64,000 nt of DNA, from the NCBI GenBank assembly GCA_027186245.1, contig CP114498.1:3293501-3357500 (forward strand). The letters run 5' to 3'. The DNA is from Coriaria nepalensis (taxonomy: Eukaryota > Streptophyta > Magnoliopsida > Cucurbitales > Coriariaceae). Position numbers and translations under genes: made by a program. Below the pieces are notes generated by a model, which was not told the origin of the DNA, did no database searches, and was given only the letters and a program-made list of their open reading frames with translations. Shown one piece after another: positions 13,135 to 24,750 of this stretch (positions are counted from its first letter, which is position 1; each line of letters begins with the position of its first letter).

Positions 13135-15295
13135 GTTACCCTATGTGAATCAAGTCTAAACAGTGTTTAAACTTTTTCACAAAAAATATTTTTGTGCCCA
13201 TGTTAGAAGGATTTTCTTTAGTTGGAACCTTAAAAATCATAACTGTACTCTTAGCAATTTCATCATGTACATAATGATACTTAACATTTACATGCTTAGT
13301 TATTTCATGATGCACAATATTCTTACTAAGATGTATGGTAGACTGACTATTAGAATATATATAACAATTATTAAAGAGTAAACCAACTTTCTTTAATAAA
13401 TCTTTAAGCTAGATTCCTTCCTTGAAAGTATATGAAACTGCCACATATTCTACCTCAGTGGTGGAAAGAGCCACCAATGATTGAAGTTAAGACTTCCAAT
13501 TGATGCAATTCCCTTCGAGAAGGAATTGGTATGCTGATGTGGACTTTATAGTGTCTATGTTACATGCATAGTCAAAATCTACATACTCTACAAGATCAAA
13601 TTCTTTAGTCCAAGGTTTGAAACATAAACCTAAATTATAATAACTACTTAGATATTTTAGCAAATATTTTAAAGCATTCAAATGTTTAAATCCATGATTT
13701 GACATATTATACTTAGAATATAGAATTTTTTCCATTCTAAGTACATCATACTCAGATCTAGAACATTGTGACTTTGAAAGCACATAATGAGCAATAAGAG
13801 GTAAATTGACATGCTTACAACTAAACTTCAAACTCTTATCTATTTTCTCAAGATAAGATCTTTGATGTAATTTCGAAGTTTTAATTTTCCTATTTCTTTC
13901 TATTTCCATTCCTAAGATTTTGTTTGCTCCACCTAAATCTTTCATGTCAAATTTAAGACTAACTTTCTTTTTCAATTTATTAATTTTAGATTTAGATTTA
14001 CTTATTAAGAGCATATCATCAACATAAATAAATAAATACATATAAACAAAATCTTCATATAGGAAATAGAAACAAGCAACATATGAACTTCTAACAAAAC
14101 AAATTTTTTTATCACAAAAGCATCAAACCTCAAGTATCATTGCCTTGGAGCTTGTTTAAGACCATACAATGACTTATTTAGTAAGCATACATGATTAAGA
14201 TATTTCTTATCAACATATCTAGGTGTTGATGCATATATATAACCTCATCTAATGTATCATGTAAGAAAGCAATTTTGACATATATTTGTTCAAGTTCAAG
14301 ATCATAATATGCAACAGTAGTTAGCATAATTCTTATAGTCTTAAACTTAACTACTAGAGAGAATATCTCATTAAACTCTACCCTTTCCTTTTGAGTATAC
14401 CCCTTAGCTACTAGTTTTGCCTTATATCTAGGTGGATTAGAGGAATTACTTTTTTTTTTTACTTTATATATCCACATACAGTCGATCAATCTCTGTTTGG
14501 CTAGCTTTGGAACAAGCTTCCAAGTGTGATTGATTGATAAGGACTTCATTTTATCATTCATAGCCGCCTGCCATTTCTTGCTATCCAAAAAATTAATTGC
14601 CTCATGGTAATTAGTTAGCTCTCTCCATTGATTTCTATACTTGCAAATCAAAGCTATAAAAATAAGATTTGCATAGGAATATCTAAGGTTAGGTTTTACT
14701 GTACTTTTATCCCTATCTCTAACCAATTGATAATTGGCTAAGTTATCATAACTTGACCAATCTAATATCTCATGAGTATCTTGTTCAATTTCTTGACCAT
14801 CAGTTATGCCTTGTACTTTCTCATTTGGTTCAAGGTCATTAGATGCTCGCCCTCCTTTACTTTTCTGTTAGAATCAATTATGGTTGTGAGCTCCACCTTA
14901 ATGTGAGTACTCTTGGAAGTATTTGTTCCATATGTATTATCATTATTACCCTTACACGGGAAAATATTTTCATTAAAAACTATATCCCTACTAATTAGAA
15001 TCTTGATATTAATAGAGCTGCTATCCCATAACCTATACTTCTTTATACCATCTTTATATCCTAAAAATATGCATATTTGAGACCTATGATCTAATTTTCC
15101 ATCTAACTTATAGGCATAAGCTACGCAACAAAAAATTCTTAAGTGACCTAGGTTTGATTTCCTATTTATCCATTTTTCTTCTAGACATTTAAAGTTAATA
15201 GCAGTTGAAGGATTTCTATTTATAAAATAAGCTATAGTTTTAATAGCATTTCCCTAAAATGGCTTACCTAAATCCGAGGTAAACAATAGACACCT
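13135..15295 (-). pseudogene. Decayed Ty1/Copia pol: integrase C-terminus, reverse transcriptase, RNase H
   Basis: On the minus strand the pieces lie in Copia order. An integrase C-terminal part (about 15270-14830) contains AYFINRNPST, LGHLRIFCCVAYAYKLDGK and CIFLGYKDGIKKYRLWD. Reverse transcriptase follows (14726-13487) with KKWQAAMNDKMKSL, ARYKAKLVAKGYTQK-like and FIYVDDMLLISKSK. An RNase H part (about 13500-13135) contains VALSTTEVEYVAVSYTFKEG and a HLSKN segment. Frameshifts and stops interrupt it, so no full polyprotein can be made. The 5' part (gag, protease, integrase core, 5' LTR) is missing: the match stops abruptly near 15295. Resemblance is to the Tnt1-like Copia group. Confidence 0.88.
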
Positions 15296-16140
15296 AATCT
15301 TTTCGAGTAGTGTTTTGGAAAGCTTCGGTGAATGGGTAAATTGGTAAGAAAATTTTCATTTGTAAGAGGGATTCTTGTTGGCCTCATCAAAAGTATAAAG
15401 AACTAATAAATTACTTAGAAAATTAATGAGTTGTTAAGGAGCTTTCACTTTTAAGCAATTAATTAAAATAATCCCTTAGACATATAAACAATAATAATAA
15501 TTATGATTAACATATGAGAGGTATTTTGGGTATACCGGGAGTATTTATATCGATTGTAGAAATAAAGTCCCGTTATCGTTTATGATTAGATATATCTTAT
15601 TACTATTTTTAGAAGTATTTATTCATAAAATATTTAAAAACTCTATAATTTTTTCATTATGGAGTGCCTTGAATTATAAAACATTTAAGAATAACCCAGA
15701 AACCGGACACAACCACCCAAGTGTATCAACTATTATTATTCAATAAACAGCTAATTAGCTTAAACCAATGTTTAATCAAAATTAATAGAATACGAAACTC
15801 AATGAGTTCGCATGAACTTGTACAATTGACTCAAATTAGGGTTAGGTACCCTAAATGACCTATCAAGATCGTCCTAAATTTGTGTAAGAAGAACATTCGC
15901 AAAGCACAAAGATCTCGAATTGATCAATATGCATGAATACGAAGATTGTTTAGCAAATGGGTAGTTTGGCAAATAACAAAAACCCTTAAATTTAGGACAC
16001 TTTGGTCCTTTGGACATGCACGTAAGTCTTTCTATCGAGACATATCACCCCTCAAAATTTGCATACAAGAATTCGACCGACAAACAGAATGTCCATAAAC
16101 AATAAACCACCCCATCACCCGTAAAAAAATTATAAACTAC
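15296..16140. other. Intergenic sequence, no gene recognised
   Basis: AT-rich sequence between the broken edge of the Copia element and the MITE. No coding family, RNA gene or clear repeat was identified. Confidence 0.4.
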
Positions 16141-16523
16141 GGCCTGTTTGGCTAAATTTTTAAAAATCTATTTTCGTTTTTGTAAAACTGTTTTTGTACT
16201 TATGAATGAATGAAACCATCTACTTTATAAATGGCCGCGTAGACCAAAAAGCCTAACTTGGAAGAATGACTTAAATTACTTTTGAAATCTTTAATTAATC
16301 TACTTTTTTTAATAATTTTTTTTTAAAATTTAGACCGTCGATAATTAAAATGAAAAATTATCTATTTAGCCAAAATTTTAAAATTAATTTTCGTATTTAT
16401 GAAATTAATTTCTCATTTATAAATACAGAAAATAATACTTAAATTCATTTTTAACATTTATAAATTTGAAAACAATTTTATAAACACGAAAAACTGATTT
16501 TAAAAACTTTGGCCAACAAGCCC
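16141..16523. mobile_element. MITE with GGCCTGTTTGGC-type terminal inverted repeats
   Basis: The left end GGCCTGTTTGGCTAAATTTT and the right end, whose reverse complement begins GGGCTTGTTGGCCAAAGTTT, form imperfect terminal inverted repeats of about 28 bp continuing into TTTAAAAATC. The interior is non-coding and AT-rich, with a second inward TIR-like copy near 16360. Size (about 380 bp) and ends fit a MITE of the PIF/Harbinger (Tourist) or hAT type. A clean target duplication could not be called. Confidence 0.7.
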
Positions 16524-17343
16524 TTAAATTTTGTTGATTTGTTTATACTTTAATTCCAAAGTAGACTCAAAATAAGTGAAAAATTCGGCTGGGGCACGAC
16601 ATGAATCGGATGGGCGACCCAATAGATCCATAACCGTTCTCCAAAACATATGGGTCGGGTCGGCATTGGGTTTGGAGCAGAGACATTCATTAAAAACAAG
16701 ACAGACTTCCCTAAGTCACTAAGCTGGGTCGGCCTTGGATTTTGTGGGTTGGAAAAACAAAATTGCGAAACACGAGAGCACTCCCCCCCCCCCCCCCCCC
16801 CCACATCTCTTCTTTACTTCAAACTTAGTCTCTTCAAATTCGATACTTTTCCTCTGTGCCCAAAAAAACCAGATTATTTTCTTTTTCTTCTTTTTGTGAG
16901 CGACAAATTCCATGTCTATCTTTTTCACCATAACACACTCTCTATAGTCTGTATTATATCTTTCCAAAACTTTACTACATTGTCTTCTTCAACCTCAGAA
17001 TATACTTACCCCATTTTTTCCCTCTCTACCCACCTGGGTATTTTGGATTTTCTGCCTTCTGTTGGAATCCCGGAAAATAAAACCTCAAGAAATTAACCGG
17101 GTTTTGTTTTTATATTACATTGCCTGAAAAAATAAAAAAACAGAGGATCACCCTATTGCCTGAAAAAAAGTAGAGAAATTGAAGAACAATTTAGAGTTAC
17201 ATCTTTCTTTTCTGTTTATATGAATTTGTGAAACAATGAGAGATGAGAATATGAAGAAAAGCAAGGTTTGATAATTTCCAGAAACCCTCTCTCTCTCTCT
17301 CTCTCTGCATTTATTGACTTCAATTTTTTCTGGCTTCTTTTTA
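16524..17343 (+). promoter_or_regulatory. Upstream region and 5' leader of the inositol 5-phosphatase gene
   Basis: This 820 bp contains a run of 20 C at 16783-16802, a pyrimidine-rich stretch, and a (CT)10 microsatellite at 17287-17306 immediately before the start codon, typical of plant 5' leaders. No distinct TATA box was fixed. Open frames here are low-complexity by-products. Confidence 0.4.
16783..16802. repeat. Poly(C) tract, 20 bp
   Basis: An uninterrupted run of 20 C. Such runs are rare in AT-rich plant DNA and are prone to length error in sequencing and assembly. Confidence 0.95.
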
Positions 17344-20052
17344 ATGAAGCTTTCATGGCCGAAGACACTGGTCAAGAAATGGCTCAATAACAAGAGCAAT
17401 TCGGAAGAATTTTACGCAGACTATATGGCCTATGGAGGTGATTGCTTGCTCTTTCAAGGATCCAAATTTTGGTACTTTTATATCGAAGACAAAAGATGGG
17501 ATCTTTAGCTTTAGATTCTTCTAGAATCTCTGGAAACGCACTTGCATTATTGATTACTCTGTCCTGAATCTCTGTTTCATTAGACTGAATTTTCTCTCTC
17601 TCTCGCTCTCTCTTCTTTTTTTTCTTTTCTTTTTGGTGGTACTTGCTACCCTTTTCAGGTTGTGATGAGGAGTGGAAGAGTAGTTATTCAGAGAGCATCA
17701 AGAAAAGCAAAATAGGTGCAATTATCTATTAAAGAAAAGGCTCCACTAAAATTGTAACTCATAAAAATTCATGCTTATGGTGTTTCTAATTTCTTAATCC
17801 AAACTGATAAAATGAATGCACAGAGAGATCAAACGGAAGGACTTCCGAAGGGATCCAGCGAGGTAGAATTGTCCCGGACACACATATGACTGATGTAGAT
17901 AACTACAGGTACTTCTCCTTCTCATTGTATACAACTTTTTAATTAGTTACTTTCAAGATTTTCTTTTTCCTCTAATTATTGTGTTTTACGTGCACAGGAT
18001 TTTTGTAGCTACTTGGAATGTGGCCGGAAAATCTCCTCCCAGCAATTTGAGTCTTGAGGATTGGCTTCACACTTCACCTCCTGCTGACATTTATGTTCTT
18101 GGGTATGACTGTCTAATCAATTTATTTGGTTCAACATTTGAAGCTGTAGTTAGACTAAACTGGAGTTTGCGCAAAACCATGAAGACCCTTTACTTAACTA
18201 TTCGACAAACTCTTAGATGGTTTTCTCGCTGGGTCCCACAAAGTCTAGTTTTAACATACTGAAGTTCTTGGAGTTTTCTAGTAGCAAAATTTCTTTATCC
18301 AGTTACTCTTTTTTATTCTTGTAGATTTCAAGAAATCGTTCCCTTAAATGCCGGCAATGTTTTTGGTTCCGAAGACAACAGCCCGGCAAAAAAATGGTTA
18401 GCTCTTCTTAGGAAAACACTAAACTCTCTTCCAGGCACTAGTGGTTGTGGTGGTTTCCAAACCCCTTCACCAATCCCCAACCCGCTCATCGAACTTGATG
18501 CAGATTTTGAAAAGTCATCATCCATTCAAAAGGCCTCCTCCATTTTCCATCGTCGATACTTCCAATCTCTGAGCCGTAGCATGAGAATAGACAATGACAC
18601 GATGCACATGATGGTCCCACAATCCCAACTGGATCGCCGGTTCAGCGTTTGTGACCGCATTATGTTTCGACACAGGGAAAGCGATTACGATCCGAATTCC
18701 AGGTGGGGGTCTTCTGATGATGAGAATGGAATAGGGGATTCTTCGCCAGTTGGCGCACAAGGTTCGCCTGTTTCATATTGTGGTTCGGGGGAAAGAGGTA
18801 AACATCAATCCGAGAATTTGAGGTATTGTTTGGTTGCTAGTAAACAAATGGTCGGGATATTCTTGACCGTTTGGGTGAAGAGCAATCTTAGTGATGATGT
18901 TCGGAACATGAAAGTGTCTTGTGTTGGGAGAGGACTAATGGGTTATCTCGGAAACAAGGTACGGTTTTTCCTGTAATGTAGGGTCCACATAATCTTACTC
19001 AAATTCCAGTATCAACCACTTATTGCGAACTAGGGAAAATGGCAATCGATCTTATACTCTTGGATATACATATAAATTTTTTTTTCCAGGGTTCGATTTC
19101 GATTAGCATGTCTGTGCATGAAACAAGCTTTTGCTTCATATGTAGTCATTTAACCTCCGGGCAGAAAGAGGGTGATGAGCTAAGGAGAAATTCTGACGTT
19201 TTGGAGATTCTTAGAAAAACCCGGTTTCCTAGAGTGCATGCCATGGGAAATGAGAAGTCGCCTGAAACAATTCTCGAGCATGAGTAAGTAACAGACCCTT
19301 CGTAAAAAAGTTTGAACTTTTAACGATTTTCGTATTGATTTCCAAATGAACTAATTATGAGCTTATTTATGCAGTCGTATTATTTGGCTAGGGGATTTGA
19401 ATTATCGGATCGCCTTGTCGTATCGTTCCGTAAAGGCACTTGTTGAAATGCGAAATTGGAGAGCCTTATTTGAGAATGATCAGGTACATAAATTATCTGT
19501 TGAAGAGCCTTGTATTATAATTCCATTTTATTTATGAGACAATAATTAATGTGATGGTTCTATGCATTATTTTTTTATTTTTGCAGCTATGGATGGAGCA
19601 ACATAAAGGACGAGTCTTCAAGGGATGGAATGAAGGTAGTATATATTTCCCGCCAACTTATAAGTATTCAAATAATTCTGATAGATATGCCGGAGATACA
19701 ACAAAGGAGAAACGGAGAACTCCGGCATGGTAATTTTCCTTTTCCTCCGAACAAAAAAGAAAAAAAAAAGTTTATTATATTGATAATTATATTCAAATGT
19801 ATTTTTTTATTGTGAAGGTGTGATCGTATATTGTGGTATGGAAAAGGGTTCCACCAATTGTTGTATGTTCGGGGAGAGTCGAGATTTTCGGATCATAGAC
19901 CTGTTTACAGCATATTCTTGGCCGAGGTCGAGTCTATTATGAACGCTACTACCCAAACGAATGAAATTAGTATGAATGGATTCAGTTCTAGGATCGAAAT
20001 AGAAGAGCTTCTACCCGGCTTGTACGGATATAATAACCCAATCTATTTTTGA
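17344..20052 (+). CDS. Type I inositol polyphosphate 5-phosphatase (5PTase)
   Basis: Hydrolyses the 5-phosphate of soluble inositol phosphates and/or phosphoinositides, affecting Ca2+, hormone and vascular signalling in plants. Nine exons join in phase: 17344-17437, 17659-17715, 17824-17908, 17998-18102, 18325-18958, 19090-19283, 19375-19483, 19587-19729 and 19818-20052, giving 551 residues. The N-terminus ([17 protein letters not shown]) is the usual type I start. Catalytic landmarks: TWNVAGK at 84-90, WLGDLNYRI at 394-402, [10 protein letters not shown] at 475-484 and [10 protein letters not shown] at 498-507, including the Asp/Asn/His residues of the endonuclease-like active site. The long fifth exon holds the variable insert of plant type I enzymes. 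There is no WD40 region, which excludes type II. The family is IP5P1/2/CVP2-like; I cannot assign the orthologue. The gene appears intact. Confidence 0.93.
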
Positions 20053-21402
20053 CATGATGATTTCTTCTTAACCTTCCTCCCATGCCAGTGAAGACTCGAA
20101 CCAGTCACTATGGATTAAATGACACGGATTTATAGCATTAACCCAGAAGGTAATTCCAAATTTTTTTTCAACCGAATTTAATTAATTAATTAATTAATTT
20201 TTCTTAATGATTTCTCTTGATGCATTTTTTCTTTGCAGGTATAGTTTGTGATTCTCTTAGAGAAGATTTGAATAAGTTTTTGCTGCTTACAGTTCTCATA
20301 GAAACAAATCCAGAGACCCGAAATTTCGTAGAAAACAGCAAACAGCAAACAGCAAACAGGAGAGATTTTGGTTTTTGTTTTTGTTTTTGTTTTTGTCAAA
20401 ACATATTATTTTTCTTCCTGTAAAGGGCAGTGAAAGAAATGAGGAAGTGACTAGTGACATGCTCGGTTGGAAAGATTTAGAAGCTACTTCCTGCTGATTT
20501 TTGTACTGCAAAGTGCTTTTGATATTAAACTGAAGTTTATAAATAAATAAAAAAGACTTACAAGTTAGTAAAGAAAATGAGAAAGAAATTTGTGTATGGG
20601 TATTATTCTGCGGCTATAAATATCACCCTCGTATATTACGTTACAGTACATGAGCCTATACATATATGAGATTGAAAAAAACAAAAATGGTGTTCGCTGT
20701 TCACATTAAGCTGCGGTTATAAATCCTTTTTTTTTTCTTTTTTCTTTTTTTTTTTTTACCCCCCCTTCTTGGGGTACAAGTTACAGTATCAATAATAAAG
20801 AATTATCATGTCCAATAATGAAGGCAAGTAGGCAACTATCTTAAACTTTTTGCAGTGGCTCTCCACGTGTCATGCTGGAGAGAGTAAGACCGGGGGGTTT
20901 TCATCTGACATCACCATTAGGCACCAATCCCTTGAGGGCTCAAAAAGGCTTGGACTCATTATAATAAAGTACTCATCAAATAAAATTTTTTTAAAAAAAA
21001 AAAAAAAAGAAAGAAGAAGAAGAATTCCAAGGAGTAGGACCCTGAAATTGTAAATCCTCCTCGAATTGTTATGAGGGCACTACCTTATAGCATGGAAAAG
21101 GCAAAGCTTTTGGAAAGCTTAAGCGAAATGGGGTGATAATGAAAGTAAGAAACAGAGTAATGAGGTAAATGGGTTAAAAAAGGAAACAAGAAGAGGGTTA
21201 TAATCAGTAGTATTGGAGGAAACTTATGAGCATTTATTTTGTTGCAGAGTACTGGGTTTTGGCTTGTTAAACAAGGTATGTACAGAATAGTACTCACTAT
21301 CTAAGGGAAAAAGGACTGAGAAGACTAGAATTACTCGCAAGTTATAAAAATAAAATAAAAAAACACATTGAAAAGAGGGGCGGCGAAGAAGTGAAAATAC
21401 TT
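20053..21402. other. 3' region of the 5-phosphatase gene and intergenic DNA
   Basis: A TTTGCAG acceptor-like site near 20235 and sequence up to about 20530 may represent a spliced 3' UTR. Small repeats include three CAGCAAA units near 20337-20357 followed by (TTTTTG)n at 20371-20398, and poly(T)/poly(C) near 20730-20766. No gene is recognised. Confidence 0.4.
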
Positions 21403-21582
21403 AGGGGTGCTTGCCCAAGTGGCAGGGTGATTCTTTGGACTTGGTCTGAGTTTAAACTTCCAAATGTTATATTTTAAACTTAATTAGTGATAATGTAGGT
21501 CCAACTGCTCTCGCGGGATTTGCAACTCATTGTTGAAGACACATGGAGTAATTCTCCGGTTTCCAAAAAAAAAAATAATAAT
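21403..21582 (+). mobile_element. tRNA-derived SINE
   Basis: The element begins AGGGGTGCTTGCCCAAGTGG, with an RNA polymerase III A-box-like TTGCCCAAGTGGC. A degenerate B-box-like GAGTTTAAACTTCC follows about 40 bp later. It ends in an A-rich tail (about 21565-21582). The flanks carry a probable imperfect target duplication: GAAGAAGTGAAAAT at 21384-21397 and GAAAAAGTGAAAGT just after the tail (21583-21596). Length (about 180 bp), boxes, tail and duplication together support a SINE. Confidence 0.7.
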
Positions 21583-22395
21583 GAAAAAGTGAAAGTTTGT
21601 TAATAGAATAAGGACGAGAAGAATGATCAAACCTTATTTAATCGAGGAAGACTGTGAAACTGTGAATTTTTCACTGTCCTGCCTAAAAGTAATTGTTCAG
21701 TATGTCTCATAATATGACAAATGGATTGTAATTTTACCAAACCTGTAAATACATAAAACACCACTTGATTCTCCATTGCCGACTAGCGGAAAACTTGATA
21801 CGAAAACATTAAATCTACTTTAAAAAACACAGGAAAGTCAAAGGAGCCCTACACTTTTATAACAACTTCTTACCGATATTTCACCACTCTGTCTCACTTT
21901 CCTTTGCTTTCTCTTCATCTTCCCCCTCCATTCAGTCTATTGCAATATCATGACGCATATGGAGGAAAACTATCTGAGAGTATCTGCAAGGCAATAACAA
22001 CACCTTTAAGTAACTAAACTAACATGTATATGCTTAGTCAATCAACACAGAACAGAGTTGATAAAAATACCGAAATTAATCCTATAGACTCCTTTAAGTT
22101 TACATACAGAACAGAGTTAATGATGTTTCATTTTCATTCTTTCTACTTATTATACTCGGAAGACTGAAGTTTTATGGGAAATCAAACAGAAGGGAACTGA
22201 TAATAAGCTGAGTTCAAATAATCAGAGAAATCGAAAAGAAGCATAATGTACATAAAAATTTGTCTTGTTGATCCTCTACGTATAGAGGTAGCATTTTCCC
22301 TGGAAATTCGGTATCACTCCCTCTTGACTAGCATTATCCTCAATTTACCTATTTTTGACACATTCATGTCACTGTAGAGAACCTGTTTTCTTTCC
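21583..22395. other. Intergenic and presumed 3' UTR of the PPR gene
   Basis: Precedes the minus-strand PPR stop, so the right part is probably its 3' UTR. No other coding or repeat signal was identified. Confidence 0.4.
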
Positions 22396-24750
22396 TCAAT
22401 TTAAACCAACCCACTTCTTAAAAGTCAGCGCTGCTTCTCTCTTTCTTAGCTGGGCTTCAGTCTGGAAGTTGGGAGCTTTGCCTTTGTACATTGTTCTATG
22501 GTACTTCAAGTAGAGGGTTCGATATTTGTACTTGTCAATGAACATGTTAGCTTTCTCCATCATCCCTACAACTTCATTTGCTCGAGTGAAAAATCCACCC
22601 CTCACAAATGTATAAAGTAAAGAATCAAGTAGCTCTTGATCAAACTTCATTGCAACAGCAGATGCATAGCTTTTCATCTCACCCCATAATTCTGTTACCT
22701 CTACATACTTTCCCCCAATAGCAGCATATCCAGTTACCATAGAATGAAATGTTTGAGCATTTGGGGCGTGCCCCAAATCTCGCATCTTCTTCAGAGCCTT
22801 CTCAGCATCTTGCATCAATCTTTTCTTACAAAAGAAATGAATTACATTGTTCCAATCATGAACTCCATAATCTACTCTCTGGCCATCTCTGATTTCCTGC
22901 ATGAGATTAGCCATCAACCCTGCTTCACCCCCTTCTGCACAGCCCTTGACAACCAACTTCTCAAATTCTTGATGACCAGTTCTTGGTATTTTAGCCTCTT
23001 TCATCTCTTGGAATAGCTTGAGGGCTCCTTGGTTATCTTTCTGAAGAACCTTGGATTGGATCAATGCTTCATAACAGCGTGAGTCCAGTTGTATTCCAGC
23101 CTTACGGGCATCTCTTAACAGTGATGTAACCTCTCTGGCTCGATTTGCTTGGCAATATGCTTTTAAAAGATCAGTATAAACTGAGGACCCAGTTCTAACA
23201 CCAGCCAAACTCATCTCATCAAGAAGGTCATGTGCCTGATCTACCCAACCCAATGAAATACATGCACTAATGACGTGACCCAAGGCAGATTCATCATTGG
23301 AGACAGGGGAATCTTCTTTTCCTGCTTTAACAAGAAACTGGGCCAACTCCTTGGTCTTTCCTGCTTCTAGAAAAGACTTGACTAGTTTCACGAAAATTCT
23401 TTCAGTTGGTTGGAGAATACCACGTTCAGTTGTGATCAACTCAACTTGCATTTGCAGTTCTGCTAATGAGGCACTGAGTACTTCCTTTGCCTCTGCATCA
23501 AGGTTTGAGAATTTTGGATCCCTGCAGAAATCCTCATAAGATATGATGGAATTTTCAAAACCATGTGATTGTTTGTGGCTAGAATTCGGCCCAGAAGCTA
23601 GTCCATGAAAGGAAATTTTGTCAATTCCAACCTTGCCACATGTTAGTGTTGCAACAGCAAGTGAGTTTTTCACTTCTTTTGCTCTTCTAAGCATATCCAG
23701 AACCATATTGGATGCAGAATCTAGGTCTCCAAATTGCAAGTGGCATGAAAGCAAACAATTATAGAACTGCCTGAATTGAATATCAGTTAGGTTGTGAGCT
23801 TCATCTATGTGTCGTTGAAGTTTCTTTAGCTCATTTCTCCGGCCATTTTTCTCATATATGTGTGCAATAACCATCAGTAGATTTGTATTGGGTTTGACAC
23901 CAATTCTAGGCATTATGTCGAGAAGCTCCTCTGCTTTCCTAGTTGTCCCAAATTGGAGGCACCCACACAAAGCAATGTTGAAAGCAGTAGTATTAGGCTT
24001 CATAGAAATCAAAGGCGCGTTACTCTTTTTCCGTGGGTCCACTCTTCCATCTTGAAACAAGTAACCTATCTCAAGAATAAGCTCAGCAGCAAGATAAGCT
24101 CCAGGAGCTGTTTGTGCCATGTGGGCCAAGATTGCAGACCAAGCAGCAACGGGGGGGAATTCCTCGATTTGGACTAACCTTCTAAGAACAGTAGATGAGG
24201 GAATAGGCAGGCCAGATTTGGCAAGGCTTAGAGAGAGATAAATAAGTGGTTCCTTCACTAACAAGTTCTGTTTACCCTTCTCAAAAGCATGTTCTACCAA
24301 CCCATAAGCCTTCTCAAGCCACTGAACATCAAGACTTTGTGAAGAGCTCGCAAGAAGCTCGTTTACAAGAGACTTTCTAGGAAATCCTTCCATCTTCATA
24401 TGCTGTTCATATAACTTCCATGCATCATTCAATCTATTCTCTTGAATTTCGATTTCTATATCCATACTTAGTTTACTTGGGTCTCGAGCCTGGACCAAGA
24501 TGCTTCTACCCATAGTTGATGAAGACTCGAGTTCAGTTCTACATTTTTCGATCCCTAAACCAGAAGTTTGTGTATCTAAGTCGTTTAAAGAAGAAGAGGA
24601 AAAATCTCTTACGGCGAGATCACTCTTATTAGCTTGACGGTTGAAATTATTGACTCTAATAATTTTGTAGCTAATATCGTCAAGAAAAAGATAAAGAGCA
24701 GTAGGGGAAACTGCAGTGGTTCGATAACTCAATTTCCTCAAAGATAGCAT
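22396..24750 (-). CDS. Pentatricopeptide repeat protein, P class (At1g03100-like, probably mitochondrial)
   Basis: Organelle RNA-binding protein of the PPR family; such proteins process, stabilise or aid translation of specific organelle transcripts. A single exon of 784 residues. The start is placed at the ATG at 24750 (MLSLRKLSYR), because the frame further upstream only opens with a TTG codon. The N-terminus is rich in Arg/Ser/Leu with few acids, as expected of a mitochondrial presequence. Degenerate 35-residue PPR units recur, for example around KPNTTAFNIALCGCLQFG, HVISACISLGWVDQAHDLLD, YTDLLKAYCQANRAREVTSL and YEALIQSKVLQKDNQGALKL. No E or DYW extension follows, so it is not a typical editing factor. 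The match to At1g03100 is from memory. The gene appears intact. Confidence 0.9.
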   Translation of the reverse strand: MLSLRKLSYRTTAVSPTALYLFLDDISYKIIRVNNFNRQANKSDLAVRDFSSSSLNDLDTQTSGLGIEKCRTELESSSTMGRSILVQARDPSKLSMDIEIEIQENRLNDAWKLYEQHMKMEGFPRKSLVNELLASSSQSLDVQWLEKAYGLVEHAFEKGKQNLLVKEPLIYLSLSLAKSGLPIPSSTVLRRLVQIEEFPPVAAWSAILAHMAQTAPGAYLAAELILEIGYLFQDGRVDPRKKSNAPLISMKPNTTAFNIALCGCLQFGTTRKAEELLDIMPRIGVKPNTNLLMVIAHIYEKNGRRNELKKLQRHIDEAHNLTDIQFRQFYNCLLSCHLQFGDLDSASNMVLDMLRRAKEVKNSLAVATLTCGKVGIDKISFHGLASGPNSSHKQSHGFENSIISYEDFCRDPKFSNLDAEAKEVLSASLAELQMQVELITTERGILQPTERIFVKLVKSFLEAGKTKELAQFLVKAGKEDSPVSNDESALGHVISACISLGWVDQAHDLLDEMSLAGVRTGSSVYTDLLKAYCQANRAREVTSLLRDARKAGIQLDSRCYEALIQSKVLQKDNQGALKLFQEMKEAKIPRTGHQEFEKLVVKGCAEGGEAGLMANLMQEIRDGQRVDYGVHDWNNVIHFFCKKRLMQDAEKALKKMRDLGHAPNAQTFHSMVTGYAAIGGKYVEVTELWGEMKSYASAVAMKFDQELLDSLLYTFVRGGFFTRANEVVGMMEKANMFIDKYKYRTLYLKYHRTMYKGKAPNFQTEAQLRKREAALTFKKWVGLN

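Noticed and set aside
16550..17096. Frames spanning the poly(C) tract on both strands
   Set aside because: Low complexity, contain homopolymer-encoded Gly or Pro runs; no conservation expected.
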